Made by a program: the position numbers and the translations under genes | Notes under the pieces: generated by a model | Told to the model about the DNA's origin: nothing | What the model saw: the letters and a program-made list of their open reading frames with translations, nothing else | Database searches by the model: none | In this document: positions 8,834-17,479 of the stretch, piece by piece | Position numbering within the stretch: the stretch's first letter is position 1 | How the letters are laid out: each line of letters opens with the position of its first letter | Origin: Oscillospiraceae bacterium | GTDB lineage: Bacteria > Bacillota > Clostridia > Oscillospirales > Ruminococcaceae | Assembly (NCBI GenBank): GCA_015067145.1 | Contig: SVNA01000003.1 | Span: forward strand, 62,001-126,000 | Length of the DNA stretch: 64,000 bases | Direction of reading: 5' to 3'

Positions 8834-10225
8834 TTAACTCCATTCTTTTTCTGTATAGTCAAGCCACGCTGTGCCGTTTGCAATCTGGCGTTCCACTTCG
8901 CTTGGTGCTGTACCGCCAAATGTCTTTCGGTTTTCAACGCAGGCCTTTATGGTTATGTCGCCAAGGGTTGCTCTGCTGATATCAGGATTTACAGTTTTAA
9001 TATCTTCATCTGTTAAATCTTCAAGGTTACAGCCTTTGTTTTCACAAAGCTTTACAAGTCTGCCTGTTATGTGATGTGCTTCACGGAAAGGAACTCCCGC
9101 CATAACAAGATTTTCTGCCACGTCGGTAGCGTTGAGGAAGCCTCTTTCCAGCTGTGGTGCAATCTTGTCCATGCGGTATTCGGTTTTTTTCAGCATCTTT
9201 GCAAATATTGTCACAGAAGCTTTCCAGGTGTCAACAGCATCAAACAGATATTCTTTATCTTCCTGAAAATCCTTGTTATAGGTCATCGGTGTACCTTTCA
9301 TAACGGTCAGCATACCCATAAGGTCACCGTAAACCCTGCCGCATTTGCCTCGGAGAAGTTCTGCAATATCGGGGTTTTTCTTCTGCGGCATCATGCTGCT
9401 GCCTGTACAGAAGCTGTCATCAATTGCAATATAGGAAAATTCGGTGCTGTTCCACCATGTAAATTCCTCTGCCCAACGGGAGAGATGCATCATACTGATG
9501 GAAGCGGTGCTTAAAAATTCGAGGATATAGTCGCGGTCACTCACTGTGTCCATGGCATTTTCTGTAGGGCCTGCAAATCCAAGCAGCTGAGATGTCATAT
9601 GTCTGTCCAGCGGAATTGTTGTGCCAGCCAGTGCACAGGTGCCGAGAGGACAGAAGTTTATTCTTTCATAGGCATCCATAAGACGCTGTATATCCCTCTT
9701 GAACATCTGGAAATATCCCATAAACATAAAGCCAAGGGTGATAGGCTGTGCGTGCTGGATATGGGTAAAGCCGACAGTTATCTGCTCTTTGTACTGCTGT
9801 GCTTTTTGCAGAATAACCTTTTCCAGTTCAATAAGCTCCTTTACAATCTCCCTGAGTTCAAAGCAGAGATACTGTTTTACATCAACAGCACTCTGGTCGT
9901 TTCGGGCACGGCCTGTATGCACCTTTTTGCCAACATCGCCCACCAGCTGAATAAGGCGGGATTCGATAGCCATGTGGATATCTTCATCTTCGTATGTAAA
10001 TACAATTTCACCGTTTGCAATGCCTGTGCGGATCTGCTCAAGCCCGCCGATGATAATATCTCTTTCTTCTTCTGTTATGATATTCTGTGTCGCCAGCATG
10101 GTAACATGTGCTATGCTGCCGTTTATATCATAGTTATAAAGTCGCTGGTCAAAGCCTATGGAAGCATTGTACTGTTTTACAATCTGGTCCATATCCTTTT
10201 CAAACCGTCCGCTCCAGAGAGCCAT
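8834..10225 (-). CDS. argH: Argininosuccinate lyase
   Basis: A 463-residue cytoplasmic enzyme of the fumarase/aspartase superfamily that splits argininosuccinate into arginine and fumarate. The superfamily loop reads GSSMMPQKKNPD, the form typical of ArgH, and the N terminus LWSGRFEKDMD is diagnostic. TACGGAGGT precedes the ATG. No argG is adjacent. The antiporter gene follows by 4 nt. Confidence 0.96.
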   Translation of the reverse strand: MALWSGRFEKDMDQIVKQYNASIGFDQRLYNYDINGSIAHVTMLATQNIITEEERDIIIGGLEQIRTGIANGEIVFTYEDEDIHMAIESRLIQLVGDVGKKVHTGRARNDQSAVDVKQYLCFELREIVKELIELEKVILQKAQQYKEQITVGFTHIQHAQPITLGFMFMGYFQMFKRDIQRLMDAYERINFCPLGTCALAGTTIPLDRHMTSQLLGFAGPTENAMDTVSDRDYILEFLSTASISMMHLSRWAEEFTWWNSTEFSYIAIDDSFCTGSSMMPQKKNPDIAELLRGKCGRVYGDLMGMLTVMKGTPMTYNKDFQEDKEYLFDAVDTWKASVTIFAKMLKKTEYRMDKIAPQLERGFLNATDVAENLVMAGVPFREAHHITGRLVKLCENKGCNLEDLTDEDIKTVNPDISRATLGDITIKACVENRKTFGGTAPSEVERQIANGTAWLDYTEKEWS

Positions 10226-10372
10226 TTTTCTACCTCCGTAAAATTTTATACACTGCGATTTTTATTCATTGAAAATGTTTAAATATTCATCAATGCATAT
10301 ATTATATTTTAATATAATAAAATGTCAAGAGAAAATTGTGTTCAATCTAAATGTTTTTCATAAATTTATATG

Positions 10373-10417
10373 CAAAAAAAGCAAACGGCCTTTGAGTTGG
10401 AAAGTCAAAGACCGTTT
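10373..10417 (-). terminator. Intrinsic terminator of the DUF11 unit
   Basis: The stem is 10383-10395 with 10405-10417 (one mismatch). On the minus strand it is followed by a run of seven T. Confidence 0.75.
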
Positions 10418-10456
10418 TGGTTGTATGGATGAAATTTTATTCAGAACAGCATATTG

Positions 10457-10795
10457 TTATTCACAGTTGTAGCACACTGTGACACAATCGGGGATATTGT
10501 AAAGCCGCATGGTGCTGTCTCTGTTACTGTCAAAGCTTATGTAATACTGCTTATCGGGATTAATCTGAGTATAAAAACCTTTGGAAACATACCCTTTAAG
10601 ACTGAAGATGCATCGCTCGGTATTCTTTTCCCTCACAGACAAACTCCATCTGCGGCATCCTTTGCGGCAGTACACTTCTCCCGAAATATACTGATGTGAA
10701 TGTACAAAAGGGATAACAACACTGTTGCTGTATAAAGTTTTAACCCTTTCGCCCTCAATATATTCAATTTTTGCAGTATTTACAAAGCTTTTCAT
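10457..10795 (-). CDS. Hypothetical protein paired with the DUF11 protein
   Basis: A 112-residue protein without signal peptide or membrane segment. Its first 28 residues (NTAKIEYIEGERVKTLYSNS) look like the closing strands of a DUF11 repeat. The rest is Cys- and Tyr-containing (CRKGC near residue 43, CYNC at the very end). AAAGGT precedes the ATG. It lies 22 nt downstream of the DUF11 gene and shares its transcript and terminator. I do not recognise the remainder. A structural spore-layer or companion role is inference from the promoter upstream of the pair. Confidence 0.6.
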   Translation of the reverse strand: MKSFVNTAKIEYIEGERVKTLYSNSVVIPFVHSHQYISGEVYCRKGCRRWSLSVREKNTERCIFSLKGYVSKGFYTQINPDKQYYISFDSNRDSTMRLYNIPDCVTVCYNCE

Positions 10796-10817
10796 ATTAT
10801 ACCTTTTGCTGTGAATT

Positions 10818-11876
10818 TTAGTCCATATTCACCCTTGCGGAGAATTTCACCGTTGCATTTCCGCCTGATGCCAGTGTACCGATATATATGCCGTCAGCGG
10901 GGTCTGCATCAATGGCAGGGTTGTTGTCTATAACTGTGGAATTTTCCACATAACCCATTCCGTTTGGCAGTCTGTCGCTTACCACAAGGTCGTGCAGCTC
11001 TCTGGAGGAATTATTATGTACCCTTATGGTGAAAACCACAGTGTCATCACGGGAGGTTATATAGCTTTTATCAGCTGTTTTTGTAACTGTAATACCCTGA
11101 TTTTCCACAGGCAGAGTCAGGCTTGTAATGTGGGTTGATGCAGTCTGCTCCGTTCCGTCTGCACCGCGGAAAGAGAAATCTGCAAAGGCACGGTTTACCA
11201 CATCCTCGTTCACATCGTCGGTTACCACTGCAGTATAGGTCAGTGTTCTCTCGCTGTTTGCGGCCACTCTGCCAAGGGTAATGCCATTTTCAAGGCTTTC
11301 TCCAGGGCGGGGTGCAGGCATGATTGTTGTAGCGATCGGGTTGAGATAACGGGAGAGATTATCGGTGATTTTTACATTGTACATCTCCCTGTTTGACATG
11401 TTGCGGAAGGTGATGGTGTACCGCACACGGTCACCGGCTGCAACACTTTCTCTGTCGGCAGTTTTTATAATGTCGGCAAAGATACAGCTTAGCGTAACCG
11501 AATCCTCGCCGCTTACCATTGTGGGATTGCCGGTGCCAACTGCTTCAAGATAACCTTTAGCTGTTGCGGTGTTGGTAAATCTGCAGTCCATGCTGTTGCC
11601 GCCATTACTATTGCCGCCACCGTTGTTACCATTGCCGCCGCCGTTATTGCTGTTGTTATTTCCGTTTCCGTTGTTTGTGCCGAAGCCGTCATTGCTATAA
11701 CCGTTGTCATAGCCGCTATCATAACCGCTGCCATTGATGTAGCTGCTGTCATAGCTGTTGTTATAGTTGCAGTCATATCCGTTTGTGTTATCATAATCAT
11801 TGCTGTAATCGCTGCTGCAGCTGTTGTAATATCCGTTATAGTTGTTGTGTTCCTCTGCGGTGTAGAATCTGTTCAA
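10818..11876 (-). CDS. DUF11 repeat protein with Asn/Gly/Tyr-rich N terminus
   Basis: A 352-residue protein. Residues 1-95 are low complexity: first Asn/Tyr/Asp/Ser-rich, then Asn/Gly runs. Two beta-rich DUF11-type domains follow, marked by IIKTADRESVAAGDRVRYTI and VTKTADKSYITSRDDTVVFT. DUF11 proteins are usually large secreted surface proteins. This one has no signal peptide and no sorting signal, so it probably stays inside the cell or mother cell. The start is TTG at 11876 with GGAG 9 nt upstream. A sigma-K-like promoter (11948-11975) precedes it, suggesting a spore coat or exosporium component, which is inference. Confidence 0.75.
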   Translation of the reverse strand: MNRFYTAEEHNNYNGYYNSCSSDYSNDYDNTNGYDCNYNNSYDSSYINGSGYDSGYDNGYSNDGFGTNNGNGNNNSNNGGGNGNNGGGNSNGGNSMDCRFTNTATAKGYLEAVGTGNPTMVSGEDSVTLSCIFADIIKTADRESVAAGDRVRYTITFRNMSNREMYNVKITDNLSRYLNPIATTIMPAPRPGESLENGITLGRVAANSERTLTYTAVVTDDVNEDVVNRAFADFSFRGADGTEQTASTHITSLTLPVENQGITVTKTADKSYITSRDDTVVFTIRVHNNSSRELHDLVVSDRLPNGMGYVENSTVIDNNPAIDADPADGIYIGTLASGGNATVKFSARVNMD

Positions 11877-11947
11877 TTCAATCGTCTCCTTTAAACTGAT
11901 ACTGAAATTAAAGCTTTCGGGTGCCAGCCGAATGACAGCTTTCCCTT

Positions 11948-11975
11948 TATATTATGATTTTTAATTCTTCAGAGT
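11948..11975 (-). promoter_or_regulatory. Possible sigma-K (late mother-cell) promoter
   Basis: On the minus strand, AC, 17 nt, then CATAATATA fits the sigma-K pattern AC-N16/17-CATANNNTA known from Bacillus. It lies 70 nt upstream of the DUF11 start. The region is AT-rich, so a chance match is possible. Confidence 0.4.
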
Positions 11976-11982
11976 GAAAAAT

Positions 11983-12012
11983 TTGCAAAATGTATACACA
12001 AAATGGTATAAT
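11983..12012 (+). promoter_or_regulatory. Sigma-A promoter of rimM-trmD
   Basis: TTGCAA (11983-11988), an 18-nt spacer and TATAAT (12007-12012), 34 nt before the rimM ATG. Confidence 0.6.
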
Positions 12013-12046
12013 ACAATAGTTATATATTTTAATTGAGGTATATTTT

Positions 12047-12562
12047 ATGAACTATATTCAGACAGGCGAAATTGTTGCGGTTCACGGAATAAAAGGCGAG
12101 GTCAAGGTTTACCCCTGGGCAGATTATCCTGAATTTCTGGAAGAATTTGACCGCTTTTATATACAGGCAAACAGAATGCACTACAAGGCACTGGATGCAC
12201 AGGAGGTGCGCTGCCACAAAAATATGGTACTTATAAAGTTCGAGGGCATCGACACCGTTGAACAGGCAAGGGAATATATCGGCAAGATACTCTACCTTGA
12301 CCGCGATGAAATCGAGCTGGAAGAGGGCACATATTTTATCGAAGACCTTATCGGCTGCAGGGTTATCAACCACGAAACAGAAGAGGAAATGGGCACTGTG
12401 CAGGCGGTTGACAACTTTGGTGCAAGCGATGTCTACACCATATTAGATGCTAGAGGAAGGGAATTTATGTTCCCTGCAGTTGACGAATTTCTGGTATCTA
12501 CAGATATCGACAAAAAAGAAATCAGAATAAAAGTTATAGAGGGTATGTTCAGTGAAGATTAA
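12047..12562 (+). CDS. rimM: 16S rRNA processing protein RimM
   Basis: A 171-residue ribosome maturation factor that acts on the 30S head with S19. The N-terminal RimM barrel shows TGEIVAVHGIKGEVKVYPW, and the C-terminal PRC-barrel region contains GTVQAVDNFGASDVYTI. GAGG precedes the ATG. It overlaps trmD by 11 nt, the usual arrangement, but is detached from rpsP-khpA. Confidence 0.95.
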   Translation: MNYIQTGEIVAVHGIKGEVKVYPWADYPEFLEEFDRFYIQANRMHYKALDAQEVRCHKNMVLIKFEGIDTVEQAREYIGKILYLDRDEIELEEGTYFIEDLIGCRVINHETEEEMGTVQAVDNFGASDVYTILDARGREFMFPAVDEFLVSTDIDKKEIRIKVIEGMFSED

Positions 12563-13277
12563 CATAGCAACCTTATTTCCCGAAATGTGCGAGGCAGTGG
12601 TGAACACCAGCATAATCGGCCGTGCAAAAGCAGCAGGCAAGATTGATGTGGAGGTGTTTAACATAAGAGACTACACCCTGAATAAACATAAAAATGTGGA
12701 CGATACTCCATACGGCGGCGGACACGGAATGGTTATGCAGACCCAGCCTATATACGACTGCTGCAAGGCCATAGAAGAAAAATCCTCATCCAAACCGTTT
12801 GTGATATTCACCACAGCGGCAGGCAGGGTTTTCAATCAGGAGCTGGCCATCGAGCTCAGCAAAAAGGAAAATATAACCATCGTCTGCGGACACTACGAGG
12901 GCATTGACGAAAGGGTTATAGAAGAAATTGCAGATATGGAAATTTCCATAGGCGACTTTGTGCTCACAGGGGGCGAGCTGCCTGCCTTGGTTATCACCGA
13001 TGCGGTAAGCCGTATGTGCGAAGGTGTTCTCAAAAGCAGCGAGGGTTTTATGGAAGAAAGCCACTACAACGGTCTGCTGGAACACGCCCAGTACACCCGC
13101 CCGTACGAATGGATGGGCCGCAAGGTGCCTGATGTGCTGCTCAGCGGACATGAAAAAAATATAAAGGAATACCGCTTTGCCGACAGTCTTGCACGAACAA
13201 AGGAAAAAAGACCGGATATGTACCAAAAATACATTGAAAACAATCCTTTGCCGCAGAAAAAGAATGTTAAAAAGTAG
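12552..13277 (+). CDS. trmD: tRNA (guanine-N1)-methyltransferase TrmD
   Basis: A 241-residue SPOUT-class enzyme that makes m1G37 in tRNAs and prevents +1 frameshifting. It shows the knot motifs DDTPYGGGHGMVM, CGHYEGIDERV and IGDFVLTGGELPA. The start is GTG at 12552, inside the end of rimM, with GAGGG upstream, which implies coupled translation. rplS, normally next, is absent. Confidence 0.96.
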   Translation: MKINIATLFPEMCEAVVNTSIIGRAKAAGKIDVEVFNIRDYTLNKHKNVDDTPYGGGHGMVMQTQPIYDCCKAIEEKSSSKPFVIFTTAAGRVFNQELAIELSKKENITIVCGHYEGIDERVIEEIADMEISIGDFVLTGGELPALVITDAVSRMCEGVLKSSEGFMEESHYNGLLEHAQYTRPYEWMGRKVPDVLLSGHEKNIKEYRFADSLARTKEKRPDMYQKYIENNPLPQKKNVKK

Positions 13278-13385
13278 TTAGATAAGTTTAACAAGTAAGT
13301 TGAAAAGTGTTAGTTAAATTGCACAAATTTTTGTTTTAAATTTAATGAAATCTATGTGAATAACATAAATTTTAAAGCGATTTTG

Positions 13386-13414
13386 TTGACTAATGCATAT
13401 AAATATTATAAGAT
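13386..13414 (+). promoter_or_regulatory. Probable promoter of the HPr gene
   Basis: TTGACT, a 17-nt spacer and TAAGAT lie about 55 nt before the HPr start. The -10 is imperfect. Confidence 0.4.
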
Positions 13415-13469
13415 ATACACATATTCTTTTAAGCTTATTACAAGCATTATTTTATGAGGAGATATAACA

Positions 13470-13733
13470 ATGTTTTATAAAGATGTAACAGTTGAAAATC
13501 AGGTTGGTTTGCACGCACGTCCAGCAACATTCTTCATTCAGAAAGCTAACGAATTCAAATCTTCTATCTGGGTAGAAAAAGAAGAAAGAAGAGTTAACGC
13601 AAAATCCCTTCTCGGTGTTTTGTCTCTCGGTATCGTAGGCGGTACAACAATCCGTGTTATCGCTGACGGTCAGGACGAAGAAGCTGCTGTAGAAGCATTG
13701 GTAAAACTTGTAAATTCCGGTTTTGCTGACTAA
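13470..13733 (+). CDS. ptsH: Phosphocarrier protein HPr
   Basis: An 87-residue HPr. The phosphoryl-transfer His is H15 in GLHARPA, and the HPr-kinase site is S46 in NAKSLLGVLSLGI. Having both marks it as a true PTS/catabolite-control HPr rather than Crh, which lacks the His. It relays phosphate from enzyme I to sugar EIIA and, when phosphorylated on serine, acts with CcpA. It is monocistronic: GAGGAG ribosome binding site and its own terminator. No ptsI is nearby. Confidence 0.93.
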   Translation: MFYKDVTVENQVGLHARPATFFIQKANEFKSSIWVEKEERRVNAKSLLGVLSLGIVGGTTIRVIADGQDEEAAVEALVKLVNSGFAD

Positions 13734-13745
13734 TTTATGACGCAT

Positions 13746-13777
13746 ACACCGCCTTAAATATAAGGCGGTGTTTTTTT
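13746..13777 (+). terminator. Intrinsic terminator after ptsH
   Basis: ACACCGCCTTA / TAAGGCGGTGT with an AATA loop followed by seven T. The uvrC ATG is only 15 nt beyond it. Confidence 0.88.
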
Positions 13778-13791
13778 AATTCAGGAGAAAT

Positions 13792-15600
13792 ATGACAAAA
13801 CAAGAGCTTTTCCGCAAGGCAAAAAGTCTGCCTAAACTTCCTGGTGTGTACATTATACGCAACGCCAGGGACGAAATTATATATATCGGCAAAGCCAAAA
13901 GGCTGACAAACCGAGTAAGTCAATACTTCAAGCCCGGTGCAGTTCACGATGCAAAGGTTACAAAGATGGTGGAAAACGCCTTCTCCTTTGACGTTATCGT
14001 GACCAACAGCGAGTTTGAAGCGCTTACCCTTGAGTGCAGCCTTATAAAGCAGCATTCTCCGAAATACAACATCCTTTTAAAGGACGATAAAGGCTACAAT
14101 TTTATCAAAATTTCAAAAGAAGACTATCCAAGGATAACCGCTGAGTTCCAGACGGACGACAGCGGAAAATTCCTCGGCCCATATATGTCCAGCTTTGCAG
14201 TCAGGGAGATGGTAAACACCACACAGCAGATTTTCCGTCTGCCAACCTGCACAAAGCAGTTCCCGCGGGATTTCGGCAAAGAACGCCCCTGCCTAAACTA
14301 TCACATCAAAAAGTGTATGGGGCTCTGCAACGGCAGAATAAGCAAGGAAGATTATGCCGAAATTATTGCCAACGCCACAAAGTTTATCAGTCAGGACACC
14401 GATAAAATCATCGAAAGTCTGACAAAAAGCATGGAGCAGTGCAGCGAAAATCTGGACTTTGAAAAGGCGGCAATCATCCGTGATCAGATAATCGCCATAA
14501 ACAAGCTGGCACAGGGACAGAATGTGGTCAATAAAAACCTTTCCAGCCACGATTTTATCTCGGTTGCCTGTGGTGGCAGCAACAGTGTTGTCAGCGTTCT
14601 GCGATACCGCCGCGGCCGCCTTGTGGATAAAAAGGAACACGTTTTCTTCGGCGAAACCGATGCAAACGAGGTTCGCAGTGAGTTTCTTGTGCAGTTCTAT
14701 TCAAGGGAAAATCCTCCGAAGAATATCTATCTTGACGAATACCCCGAAGACAAGGCAATCCTTGAATATATTGAAAAGCAGACAGAGGGCAAAATAAACA
14801 TCACCGTTCCGCAAAAGGGCGAAAACACAAAAATCATCAAGATGGCCTATACCAACGCGGTGGAACGTCTTGCACGGGAAAGCGGCAGACTGAACAAATC
14901 AGAAAGATTTATAGACGAACTGGGTGCACTTCTCGGACTTTCCGCTCCGCCTAAAATCATCGAAAGCTACGACATCTCCAACTGGGGCGACGGCAGCAGC
15001 GTTGCGGGTATGGTGGTGTTTTCCGACGGCAAGCCGTACAAGGCAGGCTACCGCAGATTCAAGGTTAACACCGTCACAGGAACCGATGACTACGCCTCCA
15101 TGCAGGAGGTTATTACCCGCCGCATAAACCGCTTTGATATGGGCGAAAAAGGCCAGTTCGGCACAAAGCCTGACCTGATTCTCCTTGACGGCGGCAAGGG
15201 TCATTTATCCTCGGTTCTGGAGGTAACAAAAGGGACAAGCTTTGAGGATGTGCCGGTATTCGGTATGGTAAAGGACTCAAAGCACCGCACACGTGCTCTG
15301 GTAGGCCCCGATGGCGAAATTGCCATAGCCATGCACAAGGGCATATTCAGATTCATCACCGAAATACAGGACGAGGTTCACCGTTTTGCAATAGAATATA
15401 TGCGTAAAAACCAGAAGACAAAGTCCTACGCAGTGACACTCACAAAGATAAACGGCATAGGGGAGAAAAAGGCGGAAAGCCTGATGAAAGCCTTTAAAAC
15501 CCTGACAAATATAAAAACTCTGTCTGCGGCAGAACTGGTACAGGCAGAGGGCATCAGCGAAAAGGATGCAAAAAATATATACGAATTTTTTCACACATAG
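13792..15600 (+). CDS. uvrC: Excinuclease ABC subunit UvrC
   Basis: A 602-residue dual-incision nuclease of nucleotide excision repair. It has a GIY-YIG domain (LPGVYIIRNARDEIIYIGKA, residues 17-36), a UvrB-binding UVR motif (NLDFEKAAIIRDQI), the RNase H-like C-terminal nuclease (ESYDISNWGD and LILLDGGKGHL) and tandem helix-hairpin-helix motifs at the end. The length is normal. CAGGAG precedes the ATG. uvrA and uvrB are not in the window. rsmD follows by 12 nt. Confidence 0.97.
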   Translation: MTKQELFRKAKSLPKLPGVYIIRNARDEIIYIGKAKRLTNRVSQYFKPGAVHDAKVTKMVENAFSFDVIVTNSEFEALTLECSLIKQHSPKYNILLKDDKGYNFIKISKEDYPRITAEFQTDDSGKFLGPYMSSFAVREMVNTTQQIFRLPTCTKQFPRDFGKERPCLNYHIKKCMGLCNGRISKEDYAEIIANATKFISQDTDKIIESLTKSMEQCSENLDFEKAAIIRDQIIAINKLAQGQNVVNKNLSSHDFISVACGGSNSVVSVLRYRRGRLVDKKEHVFFGETDANEVRSEFLVQFYSRENPPKNIYLDEYPEDKAILEYIEKQTEGKINITVPQKGENTKIIKMAYTNAVERLARESGRLNKSERFIDELGALLGLSAPPKIIESYDISNWGDGSSVAGMVVFSDGKPYKAGYRRFKVNTVTGTDDYASMQEVITRRINRFDMGEKGQFGTKPDLILLDGGKGHLSSVLEVTKGTSFEDVPVFGMVKDSKHRTRALVGPDGEIAIAMHKGIFRFITEIQDEVHRFAIEYMRKNQKTKSYAVTLTKINGIGEKKAESLMKAFKTLTNIKTLSAAELVQAEGISEKDAKNIYEFFHT

Positions 15601-15612
15601 AGGATAATATAT

Positions 15613-16155
15613 ATGAGAGTAATCAGCGGTACAGCACGCAACAAGCCACTTCTGTCGGTGGAAGGCATGGACACACGCCCTACAATCGACAGGGTAAAAG
15701 AGGGGGTATACTCCTCCATTCAGTTTATCGTTCCCGGTGCAAAGGTGCTGGATTTATTCAGCGGCACAGGTCAGATGGGCATCGAGGCACTGTCCCGCGG
15801 TGCAAGTTTTGGTGTGTTTGTAGACCAGGCACCAAAAGCGATTGATGTAACAACAAAAAATCTTAAAAACTGTGGTCTTTTTGACAAAGCAAGGGTTGTG
15901 AATATGAATTCACAGGACTTTCTGCGTACAACAAAGGATAAATTTGACATTGTTTTCCTCGACCCGCCATACAATATGGGAATTTTGGATGAAATTTTGC
16001 CAAAAGTTTGCGAAATACTGTCGGAAGATGGTATAATAGTTGCAGAAAGTGAGCTTGGCTGGAAACCTGCAGAGGTAGACGGCTTAAAGCTTAAAAAACA
16101 GTACAAATACGGCAAAGTGCTTGTAAGCAAATTTCAAAAGGAGTCCCAGCAATGA
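15613..16155 (+). CDS. rsmD: 16S rRNA (guanine966-N2)-methyltransferase RsmD
   Basis: A 180-residue SAM-dependent methyltransferase of the 30S head. The N terminus RVISGTARNKPLL, the SAM-binding VLDLFSGTGQMGIEALSRGA and the catalytic DPPYNMG are family marks. It overlaps coaD by 4 nt, the standard rsmD-coaD pairing in Firmicutes. Confidence 0.96.
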   Translation: MRVISGTARNKPLLSVEGMDTRPTIDRVKEGVYSSIQFIVPGAKVLDLFSGTGQMGIEALSRGASFGVFVDQAPKAIDVTTKNLKNCGLFDKARVVNMNSQDFLRTTKDKFDIVFLDPPYNMGILDEILPKVCEILSEDGIIVAESELGWKPAEVDGLKLKKQYKYGKVLVSKFQKESQQ

Positions 16156-16637
16156 AAATAGCAATCTGTCCGGGCAGTTTTGACCCTGTAACAAAGGGTC
16201 ACGTGGATATTCTTGAACGCTCCAGCAAACTTTTTGACAAGGTTATCGCTGTTGTGCTTGTAAACCCAACAAAAACCCCAACCTTTACCACAGAGGAAAG
16301 GGTGGACCTTATAAAACGTGTTACAAAGCATATACCTAATTTAGAGGTGGACAGCTATACAGGTCTGGTTGCGGACTATGCTCAGCTGAAAAATGCACAT
16401 ACACTCATCAAAGGCCTGCGTGCTGTAACCGACTTTGAATACGAGTTCCAGCAGGCACTTATCAATAAAAAATTAAATCCTGAACTGGAAACTCTCTTTA
16501 TGGTTACCAATCAGGAATATATGTATCTGTCCTCCACTCTGGTGCGTCAGATTGCAGAGTTTGGTGGCGACATAGATATGTTCGTTCCTGAAGAAATCAA
16601 AGATATACTTAAAGAAAAGATGATAAAGGAGAAATAA
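16152..16637 (+). CDS. coaD: Phosphopantetheine adenylyltransferase
   Basis: A 161-residue enzyme making dephospho-CoA from phosphopantetheine and ATP, the fourth step of CoA synthesis. It shows CPGSFDPVTKGHVDI (nucleotidyltransferase HxGH-type motif, here KGHVD), IKGLRAVTDFEYE and YLSSTLVRQI. The length is normal. The start overlaps the rsmD stop (ATGA). Confidence 0.97.
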   Translation: MKIAICPGSFDPVTKGHVDILERSSKLFDKVIAVVLVNPTKTPTFTTEERVDLIKRVTKHIPNLEVDSYTGLVADYAQLKNAHTLIKGLRAVTDFEYEFQQALINKKLNPELETLFMVTNQEYMYLSSTLVRQIAEFGGDIDMFVPEEIKDILKEKMIKEK

Positions 16638-16640
16638 CAG

Positions 16641-17090
16641 ATGGCAGTTTCTATCGAAGCAATGCTGGAAGCATTGGAAGAGTTGCTGGAAGAAGGTATG
16701 AGCGTTCCTCTTTCCGGCGGCAAACGTGTAGTTGATATAGAAGAAGCAAGAGATATCATCGACGATATCCGCATCAATATGCCGCAGGAAATCCTGCAGG
16801 CAAAGGCTATCGTGCAGGATAAGGCACAGATTATGGCAAAGGCAGCAAAGGAAGCAGAAGAGATTGTCCGCCGTGCCGAAGAACGTGCAGCACACCTTGT
16901 GGACAACGAGGAAATCGTGATCAAGGCAACTGCAAAGGCAAAGGAAATCGAACAGACAGCACAGGCACAGGCAACACAGCTTAAAGCCACAGTTACACAG
17001 TACTGCGACAACCTGCTTACACAGACACAGGAACAGCTTAAAAAGAGCTTTGACGAGGTTAAGCTGGTAAAGGAAAATCTTAAAAAATAA
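16641..17090 (+). CDS. Coiled-coil protein resembling ATP synthase b subunits; function unknown
   Basis: A 149-residue, very charged, almost wholly helical protein. From about residue 55 it is Ala/Glu/Lys-rich heptad sequence (AAKEAEEIVRRAEERAA) like the stalk of F0F1 subunit b or DivIVA-type proteins, but it has no membrane anchor. The N-terminal 45 residues carry VPLSGGKRVVDIEEARDIID, a conserved-looking head. It lies 3 nt after coaD in the same operon, where related Clostridia often have such a gene. I assign no function. A scaffold role in division is possible. Confidence 0.7.
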   Translation: MAVSIEAMLEALEELLEEGMSVPLSGGKRVVDIEEARDIIDDIRINMPQEILQAKAIVQDKAQIMAKAAKEAEEIVRRAEERAAHLVDNEEIVIKATAKAKEIEQTAQAQATQLKATVTQYCDNLLTQTQEQLKKSFDEVKLVKENLKK

Positions 17091-17100
17091 TAATATGTAA

Positions 17101-17137
17101 AATAAAGGCGGTAATGGTGTTCCGCCTTTATTTTTTG
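17101..17137 (+). terminator. Terminator of the uvrC-rsmD-coaD operon
   Basis: AATAAAGGCGG / CCGCCTTTATT with a 10-nt loop, followed by T6. Confidence 0.85.
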
Positions 17138-17162
17138 TCATATTTAAAAAGATGAGAGAAGA

Positions 17163-17327
17163 CCAATGTCATTAAGATAACAAAAATATGTCATTCTGCG
17201 GAACGCAAGTGACGAAGAATCTCCCGATTTGATCAGACATAGAGATTCTTCGCTGTGCTCAGAATGACATTTTAGTTTATTATATTAAGTTTTTGTTTTT
17301 GTAAAATCCTTAACTTAATGACATTGG
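17163..17327. repeat. 165-bp nested palindromic element (MITE- or REP-like)
   Basis: The ends are a perfect 14-bp inverted repeat, CCAATGTCATTAAG (17163-17176) and its complement (17314-17327). Inside is a second imperfect palindrome (about 17188-17273): ATGTCATTCTG with GAAGAATCTC, mirrored by GAGATTCTTC with CAGAATGACAT. The same ATGTCATT core appears four times in alternating orientation. There is no ORF. The inner sequence resembles dispersed repeats I know from Firmicutes genomes. It fills most of the 390-bp gap between 17091 and 17479. Confidence 0.7.
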
Positions 17328-17479
17328 AGAGAAGATGTACACTTTTTTAGGTGTAAAAAGACGTTATTCTATTGTAAAGGAATATACTTTAAATAAGTAT
17401 AGTCGACAGCTATGCTTATTTAATTACGTTTATAAACACAGGGTTTATAATATTAAAACAAAAAAGGAGAATGATTGAA

